Source: JABWAM01 sp964653025
Lineage (GTDB): Bacteria > Verrucomicrobiota > Verrucomicrobiia > JABWAM01
Reading direction: 5' to 3'
NCBI GenBank assembly: GCA_964653025.1
Contig: CAZZBZ010000003.1
Location: forward strand, 1-64,000
DNA length: 64,000 nucleotides
Shown: positions 17,891 to 27,368 of the stretch, one piece after another
Layout of the letters: each line of letters starts with the position of its first letter
Numbering within the stretch: position 1 is the first letter of the stretch
The notes under the pieces: generated by a model
Databases searched by the model: none
Told to the model about the DNA's origin: nothing
The model's input: only the letters and a program-made list of their open reading frames with translations
Translations under genes and position numbers: made by a program

Positions 17891-19342
17891 TCAACGGCGG
17901 AGGGCGAGGAGGCGCATCATCTCGGAGGCGAGCCACTCGGCCTCCCGCTTGTCGCGGATCGAGTTGCCCGCCCCTGTGATTTTTCCATTCGGACCGACGA
18001 TCTTGAGGTCGTGGTAAACCGTGGTTCCGGCGGTCATGCCCGTGGCGACCTTGATCTCCGCGATCTCCCCCGCGGGGATCATGCGGGACGAGCCCCACCC
18101 GAAGAGGCCGTCGGTCACGGTCGCTTGGCCCGGGGCAATCACCACTCGGGTGACCGCGAACCACATCCTTAGCACGCCGTAGAGGATGAAGGCACCGATC
18201 ACGCTGAACACGATTCTAAAGATAAGGGGAGCGCCGAAGTGGAAGATCGCCCAGATGACGGCAAACCAAATGGCGCCGAAAACGGTGAGGCTGAGGGCGG
18301 CGCCAGGGTTTCGTGCCGCGGAAAAGTAAAACTCGGCACCGAGGCCGCTGGGGCGGACCCGGATCCGCGAACTTGGCGGCTGTTGGTAATGCGCCATCTC
18401 GGCGCGTTCCCGGGCGCGGACCTCCTCCGCGCGTTGGGTGGCCTCGGGGGTGAGCGCCACGCGAAATACCGGGACCTCGAACTGCGCCGAGTAGTCCACC
18501 CCCGGGACCTTTGCGAGGGCCTCCAACCGCCAGAGCAGGAGGTTGCTCGGATCGGAGCCATCGGTCTCGGCGGCGTCCGCAGGGATGGCAAAGGAGACGG
18601 GGAGGTTTCCGTTCATGTCGGGCTGGCTGGTCTCTGTGTCATCCCAGAGCACGGATTCGGTGGTGTTGCGGTTTTTTCCGGAGCCGGTGGTGCGGCGGCG
18701 GATACAGGAGAGGCGGACCTGGCATCCCTCGGCATGGAAGAAGGGTCGTGCGGGGCGGATCAATCCCTCGAGGGCCCCGCCGATCGCGCCGGGCACGGAC
18801 GCCATTCCGAAGATGGAATCGCCGAACTTCCTCCAGCGAAGGGTGAGGTGGATCGCCCAGGCGAGCAGGCCGAGTCCGATGATGGGGAAAAGGAGGGCAA
18901 TCAGCGCTGGGGGATTGTGTTTCTTTGCGACCTCGGCGGGCACGAGGAAAAGGATCGGCGCGCTCACCAGATTCCAGAAAATGGCGAAGATCCACGCGAA
19001 GACCACCCCGCTCTTGGTGGAGGACTTCACCAGCCCCGTCGCCCAGTCCGGGCGCCAGAGCCAGGGGGCTTCCGGGTTCTGGGCGCGGAGGTCGTCCTCC
19101 TTCGCGCCAGTTTTGCGTCCGTGGATTGCGAGAGTGAGCAGGAGTGTGCTGACACCGCAAAATACGAGCGCAAACAGGGCGAGGAAACCTGCCTCTCGGA
19201 CGTTTCCCGCCCTCAGTTTTCCTGTGGCGGCGATCACGGCGAACACCCCGACTGCGCTAAACGGCAAAGAGAACAGGAGGATGGCGAGCCATCCAGCCTT
19301 CCCTTTTGGTCGGATCAAGGTCGGGTCAATGACGGGGTCCAC
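17891..19342 (-). CDS. Multi-pass membrane protein of unknown function (DUF3592-like layout)
   Basis: 483-residue protein with two N-terminal transmembrane helices (about residues 18-40 and 50-72), two more near 110-130 and 140-165, a long soluble middle region with a cysteine pair, and a further helix pair near 370-410, then a cytoplasmic-looking C-terminal domain. The layout of paired helices around an extracytoplasmic beta-rich segment recalls DUF3592 proteins. The start is GTG. It is followed after 24 bases by the secreted transglutaminase-like gene upstream on the same strand, so they may be co-transcribed. I do not recognise a function. Confidence 0.6.
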   Translation of the reverse strand: MDPVIDPTLIRPKGKAGWLAILLFSLPFSAVGVFAVIAATGKLRAGNVREAGFLALFALVFCGVSTLLLTLAIHGRKTGAKEDDLRAQNPEAPWLWRPDWATGLVKSSTKSGVVFAWIFAIFWNLVSAPILFLVPAEVAKKHNPPALIALLFPIIGLGLLAWAIHLTLRWRKFGDSIFGMASVPGAIGGALEGLIRPARPFFHAEGCQVRLSCIRRRTTGSGKNRNTTESVLWDDTETSQPDMNGNLPVSFAIPADAAETDGSDPSNLLLWRLEALAKVPGVDYSAQFEVPVFRVALTPEATQRAEEVRARERAEMAHYQQPPSSRIRVRPSGLGAEFYFSAARNPGAALSLTVFGAIWFAVIWAIFHFGAPLIFRIVFSVIGAFILYGVLRMWFAVTRVVIAPGQATVTDGLFGWGSSRMIPAGEIAEIKVATGMTAGTTVYHDLKIVGPNGKITGAGNSIRDKREAEWLASEMMRLLALRR

Positions 19343-19366
19343 GGGCGTAAAGGTTGAGGCACCGGT

Positions 19367-21100
19367 TTAATGGGCGCCGGGGCGAGGATCTTGAGAGGAG
19401 GACTTGATCGTGGACTGCAGGGAATCGAGGTGGCCGCGGACGATGGGATCGAGTGGCATCCGTTTGCGAAAATCGTCGAGGGCGCGGAGGGCTTCCTGCT
19501 CGTGCCCCGCAGCCTTGCAGCGAAAGGCGAACTCACGGAGCAGACCGAAGACGGTGCCGGTCTCGTTGCGGAGCTTCATCACCGCCTCGTGGACGACGGC
19601 CTGCCCGGCCGCCCAGTCGCCCTTCTCGCAGGCCTCGGCGAGCTGGCGCTGGAAGACTTCGGCGCTGAGGTCGTGGCGTTTTCCGCGGTTCTCGCGGACG
19701 ATCTGGTCCTCCAGCAGGGCGGCGGCGCGGGAGTCGCCGGCGGCGCGGGCGAGTTCTCCCTGCTTCTTCATGCACTCGGCCTTCACGTCGGGGTAGCGCG
19801 CGAACTGGGCGAGCATTGCCTTGAGATGGGCGTCGAATTCGGCGCCTACGAGGAGGGCTCCCTTTTCGCGCCACGCATCGAGGTTCATGGAGCAGAGCTT
19901 GATCGCTGCGTCGGTCGCCGCGAGGGCTCGTGTCGCGTCGCCCCGGGAACGGAACAGACGGGCTTGTTGGAGGTGGGTCGAGGACTCCGCGTAGGCGGGG
20001 GTACCGCGGAACTCCTCGTTGAGGAAGGCGACCTCGTGGTCGCTGATCTCCTCGGAGCGCTGGGCGTCCCAGGCGGAGCCGGTAGCGAACTTGTCGTAGA
20101 GATAGCGGCCGCAGTCGGTGTTCCACTTCCCCGGCGCACGCAGGTAGCCGAACCAGGCGTGCCCGCCGCGGCGGCCTTCTCCGTGGAAGAAGAGGGTGGG
20201 GATGCCACTCGCCTTGCCGGACATGGCGGCAAAGTAAGCCTGGTCCACGCAGATGCCGCCGATCTTACGGATGTCCTCAAGGCGGTAGCCGGGGTGCGGC
20301 CACGAGAAAACCCCCATCTCCAGCCGCTTCTGGTCGTACCTCACGGAGGAATAGGCGCGTTCAAAACTGCCGCGATTGAACGGCACTGACTTCTGGGCCC
20401 AGCGCAGTTCATCGAGCGGCGCGGTGGCGTCCACAATGAATTTCAGGTCGTCCGCGCCGAGCCCGGCGAGGTCGTAGTCGGCGGCCTTGCGCTCGTGGGT
20501 TTCCACCCAGAACCGGAACTTCTCCAGTGGGGTGCTCGTGTCGGGGGCCATCTGCGATGGGGAAACCTGCCTGTGCGGGGTGGGGCGCGGGGGAACGTCC
20601 CAGACGAGGGCCATCGCCACGGCGAGCGAGTCGTACTTCGGGAAGCGGCCCGGCTCGGCGGCATGGAACTCATCGAGGAGCGCGAGTGCGGCGGGGATGC
20701 GGTCGTTCTCGCAGAGGAGGCCGAAAAGGCCGTGGGTGGCGCGTTGGCTCCCGAGGAGCCACGCGCGGGTGGCGGGGGAGAGCTTCGCGGTGGCCTCGGG
20801 ATGCGCGGCGAAAAGCTCGGCCCAACGGTGTAGGCCGTCAACGCGGGTCCACGCGGGGGACTTCACCGCCTCGGTGCCGTACTTCTCGCAGAGCCAGGTG
20901 GCGAGGACGTCGCGGGTGGCCGCCCAATCGGGTGCGGTGGCGACGGCCGTGGCGAGGCGTTTGAGGGATTCCGGCCGTGGCATCCGGAGTTCGAGTTCCT
21001 GGAGCGCGGTGGCGAGGTCGGGCGGCGCCTCCTGGGCGCGGACTGGGGACAGCAGGGCGAATCCAAGACCGAGGGCGACGGCAAATCTCCGCGCGTTCAT
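19367..21100 (-). CDS. Secreted transglutaminase-like protein with helical repeats
   Basis: 577-residue exported protein. A signal peptide is visible (MNARRFAVALGLGFALLSPV, cleavage after ARAQ-like VRAQ). The central part has the transglutaminase triad pattern: cysteine in GGICVDQAYFAAMSGKA, histidine in GGHAWFGYLRA about 40 residues later, then an acidic residue in WNTDCGRYLYD. The C-terminal 200 residues are alpha-helical and TPR-like, with repeated A/L/R-rich pairs of helices. It may act as a protease or cross-linking enzyme in the periplasm. ATG 21100 is chosen because it starts the signal peptide. Confidence 0.72.
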   Translation of the reverse strand: MNARRFAVALGLGFALLSPVRAQEAPPDLATALQELELRMPRPESLKRLATAVATAPDWAATRDVLATWLCEKYGTEAVKSPAWTRVDGLHRWAELFAAHPEATAKLSPATRAWLLGSQRATHGLFGLLCENDRIPAALALLDEFHAAEPGRFPKYDSLAVAMALVWDVPPRPTPHRQVSPSQMAPDTSTPLEKFRFWVETHERKAADYDLAGLGADDLKFIVDATAPLDELRWAQKSVPFNRGSFERAYSSVRYDQKRLEMGVFSWPHPGYRLEDIRKIGGICVDQAYFAAMSGKASGIPTLFFHGEGRRGGHAWFGYLRAPGKWNTDCGRYLYDKFATGSAWDAQRSEEISDHEVAFLNEEFRGTPAYAESSTHLQQARLFRSRGDATRALAATDAAIKLCSMNLDAWREKGALLVGAEFDAHLKAMLAQFARYPDVKAECMKKQGELARAAGDSRAAALLEDQIVRENRGKRHDLSAEVFQRQLAEACEKGDWAAGQAVVHEAVMKLRNETGTVFGLLREFAFRCKAAGHEQEALRALDDFRKRMPLDPIVRGHLDSLQSTIKSSSQDPRPGAH

Positions 21101-21389
21101 CCCATCCGCGTAGGGCAGCGGGTGGGGGGAGTCAAGGACGAGAGGAATCGGAGGAGCGGGCACGGGAGGGCACCGCCTTGAAGGGGCCTCGGGATCGGCG
21201 AATCGGGAAATCCGCCCTCCGAAAATCCTGTGAATCCTGTCGAAATTTTGGGTTCGGTGAGTTGGACCGTCCACTGGAAAAACCTCCTCCCCGGCCCACA
21301 GGTGTCGAGATCATCCATCACCTCGACATCCATAGACCCGGGAGCCTACGCGCGGTTCTCCCCTGATTGGATGGGGAAACCCACCAGGT
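21101..21389. other. Non-coding gap between methyltransferase and transglutaminase-like genes
   Basis: 289 bases without a convincing gene. It holds a short near-repeat AATCCTGTGAATCCTGTCGA at about 21224-21243, a type of low-complexity repeat that also occurs elsewhere in such genomes. Nothing else was recognised. Confidence 0.4.
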
Positions 21390-22502
21390 TCACGGTTCAA
21401 CCGCCTGTCCGCCAACGGCCCGAGCGCGAGTCAGAACGGTCTCTCGGCCTCGTGTCGCCTCAAAACGTGCAGAGAGATCTTCCCGCGAGACGATGTAAAG
21501 GTACTCCTTGTTCCGGAGGTGGCTGACCTTTCCCACCTTCTCCCCTTTCAGGTTATAGATCCCGATCTGCGCGCCGACGTAGCGCTTGTAATCGTGGGTG
21601 AGCGTCACCACCTGTGCTTTTCCTCCCCACAGTCCCGCGCAGAGCGCCTCCATCGCCTCGCGGTTCATGTAGCCTTCGCTGTTGAAGGAGATCACGAGGA
21701 CCCGCGCGCGGACCGCATGGAGCAGGCGGTGCATGGCCGTCGCAAAGCGTGGACGCGAGTTGAAGATGCTCTGTCGCTTCTTACAATCCACCCGCTTGCA
21801 TGCGACCCCGTACACCGCTGGCTTGTCCCAGCGCACGAGCGACTCCCAGGCATGGTAGTTGCCGAGGTAGGAGTGCTGGTTGTAGGGCGGGTCGATGTAG
21901 GCCACGTCCGCCTCCAGCCGGTCCGCCGCCTCGAAGGCGTCGAGGCCGTGGGCCTTTCCCTTGCCGAACTTCGCGCGCGGGAGGAGGTCGGGTACCCGGA
22001 GCTCGAGGTCGTTGTGGGCGCGCGCCGCCCACTGTTTCAGGTACGCCATCTGGACGCCCGTGGTGGAATCCACGCGGTCGGCCGCCTCCATGAGCGAGAC
22101 GAGCATCACCGCCTCGAGTTCCGGCGGCAGGCCTTTCGTCGCGATCGCCTCGCGGATGGCGTCCACCCGTGCGCCGTTCTTTGGCTGGAAAAAGCGGGAC
22201 TGCACGCAGAGGTTCTCGGTAAACCAGCCGGGTGCGCCCTTGAGGGTGTTGAACTCGCGGACGAGGGCCGTGGCGGCGCGGAGCCAATTCTCCCGGTCGG
22301 CCTGGACGTAGCAGCATGCGAGCGTGTGCGCGTAGGCGTTGTGGTCGTTCGCCAGCACGCGGTACCCCGCCCGTTTGAGCGCGTGGCCGACGCGCGAGGT
22401 CCCCGAGAAAAGGTCGAGCACCGTCTGCGGCTTATCCACTTGCCGAACGGCGGCGAGGATCTCCTCGATCAGGGTGCGCTTGGAACCGAGGTACTTGATC
22501 AC
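21390..22502 (-). CDS. Orphan D12-class adenine-N6 DNA methyltransferase
   Basis: 370-residue S-adenosylmethionine-dependent DNA methyltransferase of the D12 (Dam-like) class. The N-terminal MIKYLGSKRTLIEEI is the family's SAM-binding 'YxGxK' element; motif I reads VLDLFSGTSRVG, and the catalytic motif IV is DPPYNQHSYLGNYH. The region between them is the target-recognition part. No restriction endonuclease or specificity subunit is near, so it is solitary and may act in regulation, mismatch repair or as a remnant of a restriction system. The start is GTG. It lies 37 bases after prfC on the same strand. Confidence 0.9.
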   Translation of the reverse strand: MIKYLGSKRTLIEEILAAVRQVDKPQTVLDLFSGTSRVGHALKRAGYRVLANDHNAYAHTLACCYVQADRENWLRAATALVREFNTLKGAPGWFTENLCVQSRFFQPKNGARVDAIREAIATKGLPPELEAVMLVSLMEAADRVDSTTGVQMAYLKQWAARAHNDLELRVPDLLPRAKFGKGKAHGLDAFEAADRLEADVAYIDPPYNQHSYLGNYHAWESLVRWDKPAVYGVACKRVDCKKRQSIFNSRPRFATAMHRLLHAVRARVLVISFNSEGYMNREAMEALCAGLWGGKAQVVTLTHDYKRYVGAQIGIYNLKGEKVGKVSHLRNKEYLYIVSREDLSARFEATRGRETVLTRARAVGGQAVEP

Positions 22503-22539
22503 GGGCGATTCTCCTGCTCACGGTCCGTGCCGCCCGAGA

Positions 22540-24156
22540 TCACGCGCCGGCGGCGAGCGGGTCGCGATGGATCTCGTCGGGCAGCTTTAATAGGCGGACC
22601 TTCGGGTTGCGCTCGCTGAAAAGCTGGAGTTCCCACTCGGTGCTGAAGAGCGCGACCGGGCGGCCCCCGACATCCTCGGCGACGCGGCATCCGGTGGGGA
22701 GAGTTTCCTCACCGAGCGCGGCCCCGTCTGGCATGACGACCCACCGGATGAGTTTCCACGGGGAGGGCTCCAGTCGGGAGGGGGCGCCGTACTCGCTCTC
22801 GAGGCGGTATTGAAGGACCTCGAACTGCAGGGGGCCGACCGCGCCCAGCAGGGGAATGCGCTGCGACGAACCCTTGAGGTGAAACGATTGCACCACGCCC
22901 TCCTGGAGGAGGTGCTCCAGGCCGGTCCGGAACCTCTTGAACTGCGCGGCGCTTGGGCCGTGGAGGTATGCGAAACACTCGGGCGCGAACCGCGGGATCT
23001 CGTGGTACACGATGGCGGGATCCTCGGTGAGGGTGTCCCCGATCCCGAACCCGGCGTGGCCCACGAGGCCGATCACGTCGCCGGGAAACGCCTCGTCCAC
23101 CGTCTCGCGCTCGCGGGCGAAAAGCTTGTGCGAACTGGAGAGCCGCAGGGTCTTGCCGGTGCGCGCGTGGAGCACCTTCATGTCGCGCGTGAAGCGCCCC
23201 GAGCAGATTCGCACGAAAGCGATCTGGTCGCGATGCCTGGGGTCCATGTTCGACTGGATCTTGAAGATGAAGCCGGAGAAACGGGGGTCCTCGGGCGCGA
23301 TCATCCCGTCGCTGGAGGCGCGCGGGCGCGGGGCGGGCGCGTGCTCGAGGAAGGAGTCCAGGAGGAGATGCACGCCGAAGTTATTGATCGCGCTGCCGAA
23401 GAAGACCGGGCTGAGGTCCCCGGCGCGCACCGCCTCCGCGTCGAAGGTCTCGCCCGCCGTGTCGAGCATGTCCAGGTTCTCGACCAGGTTGCGATGGGTC
23501 TCCTCGCTGAGGAGGCCGCGCACCGCGGGGTCGGTGATGGCGTGGACCTGGACGGGGGCGCGGAAGGCGCCGTGCGGGGTCCGCTCGAAAAGATGCACCT
23601 GGCGGCCCGGTCGGTCGTAGACCCCGCGGAACTCCGGACCGTCGCCGAGCGGCCAGTTCATCGCGCAGACGTTGAGTTGCAGGGTCTGCTCCAACTCGTC
23701 GAGTAGCGCGAGCGGGTCGCGCGCGGGACGGTCGAGCTTGTTCATGAAGGTGAAGATCGGGATGCCGCGCAGGCGGCAGATCTCGAAGAGCTTGCGGGTC
23801 TGGGTCTCGATCCCTTTGGCGGCGTCGATCACCATCACGACCGAGTCCACGGCCATGAGCACGCGGTAGGTGTCCTCCGAGAAGTCGCGATGGCCGGGCG
23901 TGTCGAGGAGGTTGACGCAGAAGTCCCGGTAGTCGAACTGGAGCACGGTCGAACTGACCGAGATCCCGCGCTTGCGCTCGAGCTCCATCCAGTCGGAGGT
24001 CGTGGCGCGCTGGTCGCGGCGGGCGGTGACCGACCCGGCGAGCTGCACGGCGCCCCCATAGAGCAGGAAGCGCTCGGTGAGCGTCGTCTTGCCGGCGTCC
24101 GGGTGCGAGATGATCGCAAACGTCCGCCGTCGGGCGATTTCAGGGGTGGGGTTCAT
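22540..24156 (-). CDS. prfC: Peptide chain release factor 3
   Basis: 538-residue translational GTPase that removes RF1/RF2 from the ribosome after peptide release. The N-terminus reads ARRRTFAIISHPDAGKTTLTERFL with the G1 motif; DTPGHRDFSEDTYR is the RF3-specific switch II (elongation factors lack the SED segment) and NKLDRPARDP the G4 motif. The length is standard for RF3. It is the first gene of the long minus-strand run. The upstream tmk gene is divergent, with a 111-base intergenic region. Confidence 0.96.
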   Translation of the reverse strand: MNPTPEIARRRTFAIISHPDAGKTTLTERFLLYGGAVQLAGSVTARRDQRATTSDWMELERKRGISVSSTVLQFDYRDFCVNLLDTPGHRDFSEDTYRVLMAVDSVVMVIDAAKGIETQTRKLFEICRLRGIPIFTFMNKLDRPARDPLALLDELEQTLQLNVCAMNWPLGDGPEFRGVYDRPGRQVHLFERTPHGAFRAPVQVHAITDPAVRGLLSEETHRNLVENLDMLDTAGETFDAEAVRAGDLSPVFFGSAINNFGVHLLLDSFLEHAPAPRPRASSDGMIAPEDPRFSGFIFKIQSNMDPRHRDQIAFVRICSGRFTRDMKVLHARTGKTLRLSSSHKLFARERETVDEAFPGDVIGLVGHAGFGIGDTLTEDPAIVYHEIPRFAPECFAYLHGPSAAQFKRFRTGLEHLLQEGVVQSFHLKGSSQRIPLLGAVGPLQFEVLQYRLESEYGAPSRLEPSPWKLIRWVVMPDGAALGEETLPTGCRVAEDVGGRPVALFSTEWELQLFSERNPKVRLLKLPDEIHRDPLAAGA

Positions 24157-24267
24157 TCGTTCGGGTCGGGGGAATCATGATTCTGGCAGATTGCGGGGAA
24201 AATGCGAAGCGTGGGAATCGGCTTGCGGGGGGAGTGTCCGTCCCGTAAAGCTCCGCGGGTGCGAGCG

Positions 24268-24903
24268 ATGCGAGGGATTTTCATCACATTCGAGGGTTCG
24301 GAGGGGTGCGGAAAGAGCACGCAGATTCGCCGACTCGCGGCGCGGTTGCGTCGGGCGGGCCACCGGGTGATCGTGGGGAGGGAACCGGGCGGCACCCCAA
24401 TCGGGGAGAAGATTCGGCATCTTCTCCAGTTCAGCCGCGCGGGCCGCGCGATGGCGGCGGAGACGGAACTCCTTCTTTTTGGGGCGAACCGCGCCCAGCA
24501 TACCCGCGAGGTGATCCTTCCCGCGCTCAAGCGTGGGGCGATCGTGATCAGCGATCGCTACGCGGACTCCAGCGCGGTCTACCAGGGCGTGGCGCGGGAT
24601 CTCGACCCCCGCTTTGTCGCCGTGATGAACCGCTTTGCGACGGCTGGGTTGAAGCCGCGCCTCACGATCGTCCTCGACCTCGACCCCGTCGAAGGGCTGC
24701 GTCGCGCACGGAAGAAGACGCGGCGCTCGGACCGCATGGAGGGTCAGCGGAGGGCATTTTATCGGGCGGTGCGCGAGGGGTTTCGACGCCTTGCGTGCGC
24801 CGAGCCGCGACGGGTGAAGCTCGTGGACGCGCGGGCGAGCGTGGAGGAGGTTGCCGCAAAGGTCTGGGCGCTCCTCCCACCGAAGGTGCGGGGCAAGGGT
24901 TGA
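24268..24903 (+). CDS. tmk: Thymidylate kinase
   Basis: 211-residue nucleotide kinase that phosphorylates dTMP to dTDP. The start MRGIFITFEGSEGCGKSTQI has the P-loop; REPGGTPIGEKIR is the substrate-binding segment, SDRYADSSAVYQGVAR has the DRY motif, and the LID part is shortened around KKTRRSDRMEG. ATG 24268 is preferred to an upstream start at 24202 because it begins exactly at the first strand. The stop at 24901-24903 overlaps the reading frame of the broken FkbM methyltransferase that follows. Confidence 0.94.
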   Translation: MRGIFITFEGSEGCGKSTQIRRLAARLRRAGHRVIVGREPGGTPIGEKIRHLLQFSRAGRAMAAETELLLFGANRAQHTREVILPALKRGAIVISDRYADSSAVYQGVARDLDPRFVAVMNRFATAGLKPRLTIVLDLDPVEGLRRARKKTRRSDRMEGQRRAFYRAVREGFRRLACAEPRRVKLVDARASVEEVAAKVWALLPPKVRGKG

Positions 24904-24904
24904 C

Positions 24905-25453
24905 CCGGAATGCACGATCCTGGGTTTTGAGCCCCCCCCGCCCACTCTCGAGGTGCTGAAGCGCAATCTCGCGGAGAACCGGGTGCCGGGGGTCACCGTG
25001 AAGGAGGTCGCGCTCGCGGGGGAAAAGACGCGCATATCCCTCTACGCCGGTCCTTCCGATGGCGGGAGCCTCCAGGTGAGCCTTCATCCGACGTTCACTC
25101 CGGACGGAGCGCCGACCATGGTGCAGACCGGGGTTCTCTCGGAGCACATTCACGGGAATGTGGACTTCCTGAAGATTGACACGGAAGGCTCGGAACTCGG
25201 GATTCTCTCCGAGCTCAGGGACCGCGGGAAGATCCGCAACGTGTCGAAGATGGCCATCGAGTACCACCACCACGTGGGCGACCACGACGGACTCTCGGCG
25301 CTCCTCCTCGTACTGGAGGGGTCCGGTTTCGGATACCACGTAAAAGCCGGGTGCGACGTCGGGGAATACCTCTCCCCGCACCAGCAGAACATCATGGTTT
25401 ACGCCTACCGCAAGGGCGCGGGCGCGGTTGGCGCAACAGCAAGTCTGCTGTGA
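24905..25453 (+). pseudogene. 5'-truncated FkbM-family methyltransferase
   Basis: About 180 residues of a SAM-dependent methyltransferase in another frame start right at the tmk stop codon. The first recognisable part, ILGFEPPPPTLEVLKRNLAEN, corresponds to the segment just after motif I of FkbM proteins (the usual FEP-x-P motif), and DFLKIDTEGSELGIL is the diagnostic KIDxEG motif. The SAM-binding DVGAN-like motif I and everything before it are missing, and there is no start codon with a ribosome site at the expected place. The remainder up to VYAYRKG is intact. This is either a decayed gene joined to tmk by deletion or a local assembly error. Confidence 0.75.
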
Positions 25454-25480
25454 CGCGGATGAAGGTCGGCGTGGAGGGGG

Positions 25481-26803
25481 TCAGGCGATGGCCCGGGTCG
25501 CGATGCGAAGGACCTCCGCCTCCACGCGCGGGGTAAAGGGGGCCGGGAGGAAATAGGCCATATGGGAGGTGTTTCCCTCGTAGCCACCCTCGCGCACGAT
25601 TTGGGCGGTGCCAATGTACCCGGTGGTGGCGTTGGCGTAAGCGATGACCATGGCGTACGGGGTGCGCGCCATGGCGCGGAGGACCGGCCCGTAGGGGGCG
25701 CAAACCTCGCCCTCTAGGGCGATCAACGTGAGGTGTTGACCCAGGCGCCAACTCTGCACTTCGTAGGGCAGGGTGCGTGCCGGGTTGCCGTAGGCGCGCA
25801 TCTGGCGCGCCCAGAATGCGCAATGAGTCGGAGGTTCCGTTTGTGCGAGTTGCGCGAGTTCAGCGGGCGTCTTGCGCCGGCCGAAAGTCAAACCGCCGGT
25901 GGCGAGGCGGCATGCCAGATGCGGTTTTACCGGTTCCATGGCGTCGGAATCGAGCAGCAGCAGGGCCGCGTGTGCCAGCTTGCGGCCCGCCGCGCGCGCA
26001 CAGGCAGGACGGTTGCAGAAAACGATTTGCTTCGTCCGGGGATTGACGTGGGAGGGTTTGACGTCGCCGGCGCACCCCTGCACGAAGAGAACGCGGCTGT
26101 CGGGGCCCAACTTGCGTTCCAAGGCGTCGCGCAGGGCACCCGGGTAATCCGGCCACCACTTGGCCATTGGCCCGCTGGTGGTGGGATGGCAGGCGTGCCC
26201 CACGACGACGATCCGGTTCGGAACTCCGGTCTTGCGGGATGCCGCAAGTTGAATATCGAGGACCGGCGTATGGGTGTCGTAGAAGCCCTTCGGGTTTGGG
26301 GCAAACAGGATCCGCCCCCGCGTGTCGGGCAACCGTCGGTTCACCCCCAACTGGGATTTCGTGGCCCCGTAACGGACTTCTGCAGGGCGACGGTCCCGCA
26401 AGGCGCGTTCCGCCAACTCCAGCAGCATGTTTTCCAGACGTCCGACATACCAGGGATTCGGCCCCCCGATCGAGAAGTTGACGCCCATGCTGATCGCCGG
26501 TCCCCAGTGGGTGTGCGACGCGACGAAGAGCACGGAGGCCGGTGGCAAACGGTGACGCCGCCGCAGCAGGTGGCGGACGCGTTCCACGCTCCCGCGATCA
26601 AACGACAACACATCGGCCGTGAAGAGCAGTGAGGTGCGTCCGCTGGCATCGGTGAGGGCCAGGGCCTGTGCGAGCAGGGGCGCCAAGGCGCCGCGAGCGG
26701 AGCGATCGACGCCATAGCCGCACATCATCACCGGCTCACCGAGACGCGGGGTGATGTCGCCCTGGGCAAACCCGATCTTCCACTGACCAGCGGACGACTT
26801 CAT
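25481..26803 (-). CDS. Neutral/alkaline ceramidase-like protein
   Basis: 440-residue protein resembling the catalytic N-terminal domain of neutral ceramidase. WKIGFAQGDITPRLGEPVMMCGYG is the typical opening; SHTHWGPAISMGVNF and VVVGHACHPTTSG hold the histidines that would bind zinc, and QGCAGDVKPSHVN is the conserved segment before the C-terminal part. There is no signal peptide and the C-terminal immunoglobulin-like domain of true ceramidases is absent, so the substrate may differ. Such short, unsecreted versions are common in Planctomycetes and Verrucomicrobia and are usually uncharacterised. It lies 18 bases downstream of the ACT gene on the same strand. Confidence 0.78.
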   Translation of the reverse strand: MKSSAGQWKIGFAQGDITPRLGEPVMMCGYGVDRSARGALAPLLAQALALTDASGRTSLLFTADVLSFDRGSVERVRHLLRRRHRLPPASVLFVASHTHWGPAISMGVNFSIGGPNPWYVGRLENMLLELAERALRDRRPAEVRYGATKSQLGVNRRLPDTRGRILFAPNPKGFYDTHTPVLDIQLAASRKTGVPNRIVVVGHACHPTTSGPMAKWWPDYPGALRDALERKLGPDSRVLFVQGCAGDVKPSHVNPRTKQIVFCNRPACARAAGRKLAHAALLLLDSDAMEPVKPHLACRLATGGLTFGRRKTPAELAQLAQTEPPTHCAFWARQMRAYGNPARTLPYEVQSWRLGQHLTLIALEGEVCAPYGPVLRAMARTPYAMVIAYANATTGYIGTAQIVREGGYEGNTSHMAYFLPAPFTPRVEAEVLRIATRAIA

Positions 26804-26821
26804 GGTTTTCGAAGAAGCCTG

Positions 26822-27268
26822 TTACCGCAACCCCCCGAGGCGGACCTCGAGCTCGGAGCTGCCGACGACGCTGATGCCGCCGGCGCGGAGGACGCGGAGG
26901 GCCGCGTCGGGGTCGTCGAAGCGGAAGACGAGGACCCCCTTGTCGTTTCGCTTGAGCGTGAAGGCGTACATGTACTCCACGTTGAGCCCCGCCTTCTCGA
27001 GGATTTCGAGAATGCCGGCGAGGCCGCCGGGCTGGTCGGGTACCTCGACGGCAACGACGTCGGTGACCTTCGCAACCCAGCCGCCCTTTTCGAGGAGGTC
27101 GAGGGCCTTCTCCCACTCCCTGACGATGAAGCGGAAGATGCCGAACTCCTGCGAGTCGGCGATGGAGAAGGTGACGAGGTTCACGCCCGCGGCCGCGAGG
27201 GCGCGGCAGGGGCCCGAGAGGCTGCCCGGCTTGTTCTCGACGAACAGGGAGAGTTGTTTCAGTTTCAT
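26822..27268 (-). CDS. Tandem ACT-domain protein
   Basis: 148-residue regulatory protein made of two ACT domains: MKLKQLSLFVENKPGSLSGP begins the first, VVAVEVPDQPGGLAGILEIL the second. ACT domains bind amino acids. This type is regularly found beside phenylacetate-CoA ligase and indolepyruvate oxidoreductase genes, as here, and is thought to sense branched-chain or aromatic amino acids. The ATG is the last codon before the run of N, and it gives a family-typical start, so the protein is probably complete. Confidence 0.85.
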   Translation of the reverse strand: MKLKQLSLFVENKPGSLSGPCRALAAAGVNLVTFSIADSQEFGIFRFIVREWEKALDLLEKGGWVAKVTDVVAVEVPDQPGGLAGILEILEKAGLNVEYMYAFTLKRNDKGVLVFRFDDPDAALRVLRAGGISVVGSSELEVRLGGLR

Positions 27269-27368
27269 NNNNNNNNNNNNNNNNNNNNNNNNNNNNNNNN
27301 NNNNNNNNNNNNNNNNNNNNNNNNNNNNNNNNNNNNNNNNNNNNNNNNNNNNNNNNNNNNNNNNNNNN
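27269..27368. other. Assembly gap (100 N)
   Basis: Exactly 100 undetermined bases, a conventional scaffold gap of unknown true length. It separates the ATG of the ACT gene from the last codons of the paaK-like gene. Any apparent fusion of the two across the N is an artefact. Confidence 0.99.
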
